From positions 2,093,501 through 2,157,500 of the forward strand of contig NC_083525.1 in NCBI RefSeq assembly GCF_032362555.1: 64,000 nucleotides of DNA, given 5' to 3'. How positions within the stretch are numbered: the first letter of the stretch is position 1; every line of letters begins with the position of its first letter. A model generated the notes under the pieces. That model made no database searches. It was not told the origin of the DNA and saw nothing but the letters and a program-made list of their open reading frames with translations. Source of the DNA: Amyelois transitella (Eukaryota; Arthropoda; Insecta; Lepidoptera; Pyralidae). This document shows positions 55,619-64,000 of the stretch, piece by piece. The translations under genes and the position numbers were made by a program.

Positions 55619-57222
55619 TTAAGAATCAGGTAGACTTTCTTTTAAGTCCTCCATCACCACATCTATATTAACATGTCTTTTTGATTTTTCTTCATCGTTT
55701 TTTGTAAATTTCCTGCCAGTATACGTGAATTTTTGCTTGCCATTTATAAAACTAAATTGTTTCTGGTCTTTTGAGCTTTCACCGTCCACCTCCATGGCTG
55801 ATGACCTTTTCTTAATCTTTTTTTGTTTTTGAAATTTACAATTTGTCTCGAATCGGAAATCTTTTGGTAGTTTATGTATTTTTACGCAGTGCGATTTTCT
55901 CTCTTCGGCGTTAATGAATTTCTCCTTGCACTCTTCTATATAGCAGCAATACTGAAAATTTTTAACATGTTATGTTAAAAAAATGAAAATATATACTGAG
56001 CAAGCTGTCTTACTTCATTGGTAAAATTTAAATTAGCAATATCCATGGTGCCGGGAACCACACGGCACGGTATAAAATTAACCAATTGTGTGTGTCGGGC
56101 CACGCCCGTTGTATGCTTCCGTAGTTGGTTTTATCTTTTATCAGCTAAAAACTTAGTAAGTATTTAGTCAGGTCTGTTTATGCTTCTCTGCACAGATGCT
56201 CTCTGGACGATAAGCATATACTGACGACCTTACATCAAAACATTGATGAATGTGGCTGAAGCAAAAGGATCTTAGGTGCTTAACAATTGGCTTGGAAAAA
56301 AAAGCTTGAGCAAATGAAAGTTTTTTTTTTTTTTTTTTTTCAAAAAAAGAATGCTTACCGAAGGTTTTTTCTCGGCCATGACAGCGAAGAACGAATCGTG
56401 AGTCTCTTGTATATGCAAGTCTAATAAATGGGGTGACGGCATCACTTTCTTACATTGGGCGCAAGAGTATCTGTGTGACGAGTTGTAGTGGTTCTCAAAG
56501 GATAGCAGAGATTCTGTGGTGTAATAACATCCTGGGACTGCACACGTTGTTGTTATGCTGCAAACATGTGATCAGGAATTGGTAAGATAATAAAAAAAAA
56601 ATATTTAAAATATATGTATATAATTCCGACGCCTTAAGAGGTAGAATATGTGTGCACAAAAACTGTAAGTACCTAATTAATTTAGACCTATATTGTAACC
56701 ATATTCAATGAATAAAAAATATGATTAAATGCGGTTTGCACGTTATTTATGTGGTAGGTAAGTAAATGTCAGAGCAGTAGAAATCGAAATGAGAATTGCA
56801 ATTTTGAGCAGATAACTGCGTACTAAGCAGTTATTGCCATTTCGGTATCCATCGCATTATGAGCATCGAACGATAGGATTCAAACCTGTGAATTGTGTGT
56901 ATCACGAATTTTTAGTCGGTTAACTTAACCGTTCAACCGCCAACGATATCGAGGAATCCAAAAATGAGTTATTTTCGTAGCTATAATGTGCAAACATAAT
57001 TTTAATCGGTCGATGGGTTTAGCCATGAAATCATAAGCAACAGACTTCCGAATTTATAATATCAGTATGGAACACTTACACCTCATGGCATAAGTCCTCG
57101 TCATCGACGTCGTAAACTCCGAGCCTGGGAAGCGGTGGATCGTCCTTGAACAAGTGGTCATCTAACTTCCGCCTACCGACGCCATATTTGTCCAGCTGTT
57201 CTAGAAGTGTGCTCATGTCCAT
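55619..57222 (-). CDS. ZNF511-like C2H2 zinc finger protein, 224 aa (unit 2)
   Basis: Exons 57080-57222, 56359-56557 and 55619-55951, matching 31091-32694 with no difference noticed. The upstream flank, over 1.5 kb, is in the duplicated block, so the copy should keep its promoter. Confidence 0.88.
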
Positions 57223-57787
57223 GTTTCTGAGAAAATAATTTGGTATATATACATATAATATAAAGTCTATATCCCTTTCTGGGTAAATTGAGTCAACAGT
57301 CTTGAAAGTACTGATAGGCCGCATTCAGCTGTTTGGCTTAATGATATAATTGAGATTTAAATGGTGACAGGTTGCTAGACCATCGCCTAAAAGAAGAATC
57401 CCACGTTTGTAAGTCTATCACTTAGTTAATAAGAAGGTATATATATACCTATAATAAAATAATGTGACATTTCCTAATTTTGGATATAGTTACATCAAAA
57501 AATATAGTATTGCTTTAAAAGATCTTATCGGATACGCAGACACCGCGGCTAGATTATAACTTTATATCTATATATACCTAGGTACTATGCAATATTAAAA
57601 CGATATTTCACCCATATAATCAATCATCGTCATACTTTAATATCTCCGGGAAAAAGAAAGAGTGACTCGTATTCTAATGTACCAGCCACCGGGAAGCACA
57701 TGCTCCATAATGAATAATAGTATGTTACCTATACATACCATTATCCCTTATGGAGTGGATAGACTCTGAAGGTCACGTTCAGCTGAA

Positions 57788-57995
57788 TAAATATATACCC
57801 GACAAAGTTAGCCTCGAAGTAAGTTCGAGACTTGTGTTACGAGATACTAACTTAACGATACTATATTTTATAATAAATACTTATAAAGATAAACATCCAA
57901 GACCCAGGCCAATCATGCCCTGGCCGGGATTCGAACCCGACACCTCCGGTGTGTGTCAAAGACAAGCGCACTACCGCTGCGCCACAGAGGCCGTC
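57788..57995 (-). repeat. tRNA-derived SINE (family C), unit 2
   Basis: Copy of 33260-33467, again inside a split family A repeat (57733-58063). Confidence 0.85.
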
Positions 57996-58680
57996 GAAAT
58001 TGATAATCAGATCGTGATAAGTTGCTAACCCATGAGCTAAAAGAATAATACCCATGTTAAGGCATGGAGCTAGGCGACAGCCTGTGTTATAAGCATTTAC
58101 CAAATTCAAATTATAGGGCACTTCATGGATAGATAGATAGATTCTTTATTGCAACATAAGAAAAAGAAAATCAGAAAAAAATAACTGGTAATGAGGTACA
58201 AAGGCGGACTTATCGCTAAAGCAATCTCTTCCAGTCAACCTTAGGGTGGGAGGAAATTAATTAAAATGGCAAGGCTATCATATTAATTGATAATTGTCAT
58301 ATCTTTTGGTTTTACAATATTTGTTTACGTCAAATAAATTACTCAAAACTAAGTTTACTGCCACTTTCAAAGCGTCATTACCTTCAGTGAGTAATAATCT
58401 GCGTGGAAAGAGAAGCAACTGGCACAGTTATTTCTTCGCTAGATAAAAGCGCTTATAACCATGATGATGCTTATGAGCAGATGGAGTGATACTCTTCTAA
58501 AGTGCCGCTAACCACACGGCACGTTTGTTATAGTCAAACATTTTGTATCTTATCTCTAGAATATAGTATACTCAACCTCACAGATAACATCTATACTAGT
58601 CGTAATGCCAAATCATTGTGATTAAGTAATAATAGCTTGTCTTTATACCTAGTAATCATGATGTGATGACATCATGATTT

Positions 58681-58754
58681 GTATGATCATTATATGTTAA
58701 ATTCATGTTCATCATTGATGAACGATGAACATGAATTTTACATAATGATCATAC
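58681..58754. repeat. long inverted repeat, unit 2
   Basis: Copy of 34153-34226. Here it is followed by the intact family A repeat, showing the ancestral arrangement. Confidence 0.85.
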
Positions 58755-58976
58755 AAACATACATGTAATCACGTCTTTATCCCTTGCGGGGTAGACAGAG
58801 CCAACCGTCTTCAAAAGACTGAAAGGCCACGTTCAGCTGTTTGGCTTAATTATATAATTTGGATTCATATTCATTACAAATTCAAATTCAAACCCATGGC
58901 GTAAAAGATGAATCCCACGTTTATAAGCCTATCCCTTAGTCGCCTTTTACGACATCCATGGTAAAGAGATGGAGAC
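58755..58976 (+). repeat. family A repeat spanning the right end of the duplication
   Basis: Head AAACATACATGTAATCACGT, ATCCCTTGCGGGGTAGACAG, body, and CCTTTTACGACATCCATGGT. The duplicated block stops at 58784, 30 bp into it. Confidence 0.88.
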
Positions 58977-58979
58977 AAA

Positions 58980-59080
58980 CAATTCTTCAATTATATTTTT
59001 CTTCTTCCTCATAGCGTTAATCCCGGTTATATCTTCACCTATTTGGAGAGGAGCCCGAGGTGTACCTTGACTATTGAATT
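58980..59080. repeat. possible dispersed repeat
   Basis: CTTCTTCCTCATAGCGTTAATCCCGG ... TTGGAGAGGAGCCCGAGGTG resembles a common moth repeat, by memory; no certain second copy here. Confidence 0.3.
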
Positions 59081-59357
59081 CTTTAAACCCTACTTCTTAT
59101 TATAGTGATGCAAAAGCAATTCTGTTACGCTTTCACGCTTAATTTTTTGAAGAATTGGTGAACAGATATAGAGTTCACCCTGAGGAAGAACATAGGCTTC
59201 TTTTATTGCCAAAAAAAACCACGCAGACGAAATTGCGGGCTTTAGTTTTGTATAACCCAAGAGTCTTAACTCGTAAAACGAAGTAGCTACGTAGCATAAA
59301 GTACCCAAACAATGACACTGCAAGATATCTATTTGATTAAACCTCTGGATTAAAAGG

Positions 59358-59570
59358 GGATCCCGGCACCAATACAAACAAGAATAGGACCACTCCATCT
59401 CTTTCCCGTGGATGACGTAAAAGGCGACTAAGGGATAGGCATACAAACTTGGGATTCTTGTTTTAGGCGATGGGCAAGCAACCTGTCACTATTTGAATCT
59501 ATCATTAAGCCAAATAGCTGAACGTGGCCATTCAGCCTTTTCAAGACTGTTGGTTATGGTTGTATGTATT
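59358..59570 (-). repeat. family A repeat
   Basis: GGATCCCGGCACCAATACAA, TAAAAGGCGACTAAGGGATA, AGCAACCTGTCACTATTTGA, TTCAAGACTGTTGGTTATGG; the extreme head is lost. Confidence 0.8.
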
Positions 59571-60295
59571 TAAAGGAAGTGAGATGCTCAACTATTCAAC
59601 TTTTGACAAATAGCACTTTTTTATTTTTCGAACTTTAACATTAATAATAGTAACGCTGTTTACGACAGATATAATAAGCTTATAAATCAATGATTATAAA
59701 TTTATGGCTCCATAATACAACATAGTATTTGATAAGACACGGTGTTATCAAGAGCGCGCTAAATACAGTAAGTATGATAAGTTTGAGACTTCTTCACAAC
59801 CAGTTTTTAAATGGTGATTTTTTCAACCATTTTTTTAATAAACAGGTTAAAATAGATATCGACTAAATAGAGAGGGCTTGGTAATAAGAGGATCAACTCA
59901 AAATATCATTATGCGATATTTGTTCATGATAGTATTCCTGAATAAAGATCATGCATGTCGCATGGTTAGTAATGTCAATAGTTGACTTGAAGATATTTGT
60001 GCAATGAAGTTGAAAAAAATAAATAATACGATACGACCACAGTAATCCTGTGAATAAAGCAAGAATATGGGAATAAGAACTACACCATTATAATTATTAG
60101 AGGGGGCCATTTTGTTTGAATTGGACCACGGAACTAGCGCAAGGTGCTGTACTTATTCGCAATTTTTTTTTGTTTGGCTGACCCATTATACGATTAGTAG
60201 AATGGAGCACTCTGGACCACTGTCTCCGACGTGTCCATCTGGATTAGTAATATAGCCCAGTTTACTCAGTGCCATCATGACGCAACCCATCCCTT

Positions 60296-60535
60296 GACGG
60301 CCTCTGTAGCGCAGCGGTTGTACGCTTGTCTGTGACACCGGAGGTCCCGGGTTCGAACCCCGGTCAGGGCACGATGAGAAATTCCTGATTCTGATTGGCC
60401 TGGGTCTTGGATGTTTATCTATATAAGTATTTATTATAAAATATAGTATCGTTGAGTTAGTAGGTAACTTGTAACGCAAGTCTCGAACTTACATCGAGGC
60501 TAACTCAATCTGTGTAATTTGTCCCGTATAATATC
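60296..60535 (+). repeat. tRNA-derived SINE (family C), plus orientation
   Basis: GGCCTCTGTAGCGCAGCGGT with A box; B box GGGTTCGAACCCCGGTCAGG; body TTGGCCTGGGTCTTGGATGT; end TGTGTAATTTGTCCCGTATA. The head folds roughly like a tRNA but is followed by the SINE body. Confidence 0.9.
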
Positions 60536-61248
60536 TTATCTTTGTCTGCCGACTGCCTTCAATCTTAAACACAGTTCTCCTCTCACATAGGCGCCACTCG
60601 AATTTTCATAGGATTTCAAACACAAAAATTCAGTACTCAAGACTTCAATATGCGCGTAAATACAAGGAAGTAAGTTCAGCACTAGCTTTTCTCCGAGGCC
60701 TACTGGTAAAGGTATTTTCGTCAAATTATTTCGTAAGTGTCATAAGTTAACTAATGCCAGTGGGATTTCTTCTTTTTTTCTCTCTCTCTCTCTATTGAAC
60801 AGAGAGAGAGCAAAGATAGAGAAAAATAAGGCATAGGATTTCAACTTTCGTAAACAGACCCACAGTGCACATTTGCTCCATTTTGGGTAACTAACTATAC
60901 ATGGGACGTTTGAAAACTCAAAATAAGGAGCGGAAAACTTTATGATCTATCCACGCATACTTCAATCCTTCCTCAGAACGGCGTCACATGAGACAAAAAT
61001 ACAAAACTTAATAAAAAAAAAATGAACAGTCTGAACTTGACCTTAAGTTGTAGATTACGGTACCACATCAACCAATGGCACAATCTACAACGCAGTGTCA
61101 GTCATTCATGTAATTTATTACGTCTTGGTCATTGGAACATAACGTCCTGCCTGTCCTAATGTTGTGTAATAAACTTGTTTAATCGTTGAGTGACATTAAT
61201 AACTTTTTGTCTAGCATATTGTGAAAAGTGAATGAAAAATACTTTAAA

Positions 61249-63310
61249 ATGACTGTACGACAAAGAAAAGTAAGTGATGCGATGTTTTTTTTATTGTACT
61301 AAGTCTTTAAATTATTTCGCAAGACAGGTTAAAATCTGTAAACATAACCTAAAATTAGTGGGTTAAAAATGTTTTTTTAATTTGTTCGGTTAGAATAAAA
61401 AATATTCAATCGAATATTATAAGTAAATAGTTATAGATATTTTAGCTTAAAAAAACCTTACCTTAACAAATGAAATAGATTAAAACCGAGCGCGAAGGAA
61501 CTTTTGGTTTAGTTTAAGAAAACGTTTTACTTTGAATTCTTGTTTTTGTGATGGCTGGAATGGCGTTTAGTTTCGCGTTTTCTTTCGAGTTGAGTATTTT
61601 AAACACATTTTCCTAACAAAAGTACTAAGGAAGACTTGTCATATAGATTACTATTCTACTATCCGATTCTATCGGTCGATTTCAATCGATTTAGTGTTGT
61701 GCTTTGACTGACACGGATATTAGTTGAAACACTTTTATTGCCAAACTTTTACAGCTATTAAAGTATAACTCATATTAATTAATTTATAATAAAAAAACCT
61801 TTTCTAAATTACAGACAAAAATATTATTATTTAAATTTAGATTCCTAGGAAAATGTTAAATGTAAATAAGTGCCAAATGTTTAGTCCAGTTTTACAATTA
61901 AAAATAAACAAGTAGTCTCTGAAAAGATTAACGTTTGATTGATTTGACATTGACATTTAGTTAGTGTCATTGGTTGTCATCTGAACATAGCCTGTGAAAA
62001 TAAAATAGCTTGTTTTCTTCGTGAAGGTGACATGATTTTTTAAATCATTTTTTTCTAAATTACAAAGATTTTTCATGATTAAATTATGATAAATGACTGC
62101 ATTATAACAAGCACATTTATTCTTTAAATGTTGTTTTCTGGTTGTGATGTTATTTTTATCTCGATATGGGAAAATTCAGTACTTACAGGTATTTAGAAGT
62201 AAGTGCTATTATTATTGTTTGTTTAAATTAATAAACAGTATTATTTGATATTACCAATATGAACATGTATACAATAAAGAATGGAAGAGGTGAAGTTCTA
62301 TACAATATATAAAACTATATTATGAAAAGTGCACAGAAAATGCAATCTTTTTGAAGGTACCTATCCAGGCAATTTACTACTGAGATTTATTACAAACCGT
62401 TCGCTTACTGATAAAAGACAATAAAAGCCATTGAATGCGACTTTGAGAAGACCTTGGCAAAGCATATTATTATCCTAATAATGTGTTTTGGTCTTACTAT
62501 TTTAATATTTTTAAACATATTTGTTTAGTTTAATTAATGGCCTAATGATAAATACGAGTATTGGAAGGAAATTTTGGACAAAATCCAGAAGTAGGAAGTA
62601 GTACTGTCTGCAAACATTCATGAGTAGAATAAATGGGTAACTTTTGGATAGGTATGTAACATTTTCGTCTTCATCATCACTTACCATCAGGTGAGATGGA
62701 AGATAAATACCTAAGTAATCTAATATTGTATAAAAAATAAGTTAAAATAATCATGGCCTCAATTATCATGCTCCTGCCATGAGTTGTTTGTTCCCCATTG
62801 TATCCTCAACTCTCTTGAGAGTAACCCAGGGTGCACCTTTAACATGTTTTAACAAAAAGCAACTTGTGTCTAATGGCCACAACCTTTCCAGGGAACCTAA
62901 CCTGATACAAATCCATATGCCTGAATGTGTTAATATTTTATAAGTAAAAACTTAATTGTTTTAAAAATATTTAAACAAAATAAAAAATAAGCATTTATTC
63001 TGTGCTTAGCTTTGCAATCTTAATACTTCCATTCTACAATCTGTGTTTACTATGTAAATGTTTTTTCTGAAAATGATGAGAATAGATCAGAATAAAAATT
63101 GTGAAGATGGTACTAAGGCAGGCCTAGAGATCTGTTTTACGCAACTCTTCTATGTCGCTATAATTTTTAAATGTCTTGTTTTCCAGTTAAAAGATGATAC
63201 CTCAGCGCCACATATCAACGTAAGGTCTAGAATACTCAAGCAGCCTCGCCGCTTCAAGAAAGTATTCATCCTCCTCTTAATATTAGCATTATGCGCCACT
63301 TATTTATTGG
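61249..63310 (+). CDS. 5' part of a membrane-anchored protein gene, continues past the window
   Basis: Exon 1 is 61249-61269 (MTVRQRK, then donor GTAAGT). Exon 2 is 63187-63310 after TTTTCCAG, and reads LKDDTSAPHINVRSRILKQP, RRFKKVF, then the hydrophobic ILLLILALCATYLLG, ending at donor GTATGT. Phases fit (21 nt, then 124 nt). A short basic cytosolic head followed by one hydrophobic helix from about residue 34 is the layout of a type II membrane protein such as a Golgi glycosyltransferase. The family cannot be named from 48 residues. No later exon is seen before 64000. Confidence 0.6.
61270..63186. other. first intron of the right-edge gene
   Basis: AT-rich. A stretch around CACTTACCATCAGGTGAGAT (62680-62700) and another around 62780-62910 look like repeat tails. 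No other exon seen. Confidence 0.4.
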
Positions 63311-63360
63311 GTATGTATTGTTTATTATCAATTATATGTAGGTATATTATTATTATTTAT

Positions 63361-63562
63361 GTGTGCCGTGTGATGTCGTAAAAGGCGACTAAGGGATAGG
63401 CTTACAAACTTGGGATTCTTTTTTAGGCGATGGGCTAGCAACCTGTCACTATTTGAATCTCAATTTTATCATTAAGGCAAATAGCTGAATGTGGCCATTC
63501 AGTCTTTTCAAGACTGTTGGCCTGCATGGGATATAGACGTGACCATGTGTATGTATGTATTA
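63361..63562 (-). repeat. family A repeat
   Basis: GTGCCGTGTGATGTCGTAAA, AGGCGACTAAGGGATAGGCT, GGCTAGCAACCTGTCACTAT, TTCAAGACTGTTGG, and TGTATGTATGTA; reverse orientation, lies in intron 2 of the right-edge gene. Confidence 0.85.
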
Positions 63563-63724
63563 TTTATGTCAAGGATTATGTATGACTCCATAGTCTTAAG
63601 CAAAGTCTCTTCCCATGGCTGTCCTCATATATGTATGCGTCGATCTTTAAAACTACACAACAGATATAGAAGCAGATTTTATTTTTAAATAGAAAGAATG
63701 ATTCAATAGTGATTTTTAAATGTA

Positions 63725-63765
63725 TAAATGGTACCCATGCGAAGCCGGGGCGGGTCGCTAGTCGT
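63725..63765 (+). repeat. moth repeat tail
   Basis: ACCCATGCGAAGCCGGGGCG then GGTCGCTAGTCG, a conserved 3' tip of a widespread lepidopteran repeat (by memory). Confidence 0.5.
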
Positions 63766-64000
63766 AAGATATGTCACAAGGTACATCCAAGGGGATCCTA
63801 TAGATTAGAGAGTTCAATTTCAAATTAAAATCTGATACGTAATTCGACTGAAATTCGATTTACGAAGTCTCATATTCGTTTTTCACGCTACTGGCCAGTC
63901 ACGCAATGTCAATATTATCGTTTTATCGTTGTTTTGGCTATTGTGTTTTAAATCAATCAAGTATTAGATAAATGCCAGTATTTCAGTGAAGGTAAAAAGG

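Larger units (their letters stand above)
34257..58784. repeat. tandem duplication, unit 2 (24,528 bp)
   Basis: Direct copy of 9727-34256. It begins GCGTGTATGGCATTG within the copia pol and ends ATCCCT. After 58784 the family A repeat carries on to its normal end, so this right end is the original flank and the left end (34257) is the novel junction. Confidence 0.97.
58977..61248. other. intergenic, right flank
   Basis: Repeats listed separately; no exon convinces. A (CT)n/(GA)n stretch near 60779-60818 forms an imperfect inverted repeat (TCTCTCTCTCTCTA...CAGAGAGAGAG). Sequence just upstream of 61249 is the presumed promoter of the right-edge gene. Confidence 0.45.

Noticed and set aside
9727-58784. 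Two retained haplotypes (haplotig duplication) as the full explanation
   Set aside because: Not excluded, but three differences in 24.5 kb is too few for typical moth alleles, and the joint falls inside two unrelated repeats instead of at contig-like ends.
59090-59446. A 118-codon minus-strand frame as a gene
   Set aside because: It runs into a family A repeat, has no splice context and no recognisable domains.
60296-60370. A functional tRNA gene
   Set aside because: The tRNA-like head is followed by the shared SINE body and recurs at 29431-29664 and 33260-33467 with the same body.

Overview
The window looks like nuclear DNA of a moth (Lepidoptera, probably a noctuid or close relative). The genes are intron-rich with GT-AG junctions, the DNA is AT-rich, and the non-coding part is full of dispersed repeats of moth type. 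These are a ~250 bp family beginning TCACGTCTATATCCCTTGCGG (called family A here), a tRNA-derived SINE (family C), 3' ends of RTE-like LINEs, and LTR elements. The species call is inferred from repeat style, not proven.

The main structural feature is a direct tandem duplication of about 24.5 kb. Unit 1 is 9727-34256 and unit 2 is 34257-58784. I found only three differences between them (two substitutions 10 bp apart and one 2-bp indel). The junction at 34256/34257 joins the head of a family A repeat to the middle of a copia integrase region, with no added bases.

Layout. 1-6500: a possible terminal exon at the left edge, repeats and a perfect 38-bp palindrome, then two minus-strand genes, a CUSTOS-like gene (2218-3475) and TIM22 (4140-5510). 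6507-12084: a nested LTR pair. A small TRIM-like element with 255-bp LTRs and a tRNA-Trp primer site carries inside it a young Ty1/copia element (7177-11766) with one long open frame. 12446-14377: a small four-exon gene of unknown function, rich in S/T-P sites. 14.4-22.8 kb: a gene-poor repeat zone (RTE fragments, family A copies, a fold-back MITE, a 270-bp tandem repeat). 22854-27351 (minus): a large gene for a nuclear protein with an AT-hook, an NLS and a CCCH zinc finger. It lies head-to-head, about 640 bp apart, with phosphoglycerate mutase (27993-29993, plus), which converges on a ZNF511-type C2H2 zinc finger gene (31091-32694, minus). Unit 2 repeats everything from part of the copia element through the ZNF511 gene. 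58785-64000 is single-copy: repeats, then the first two exons of a membrane-anchored protein (plus) that leaves the window on the right.

The duplication gives two complete copies each of PGAM, ZNF511 and the small S/T-P gene, and of the visible part of the CCCH gene. TIM22, CUSTOS and the right-edge gene stay single. Both PGAM copies are intact and share a head-to-head promoter region with the CCCH gene. Whether the duplication is real or an assembly artefact is the first question to settle.
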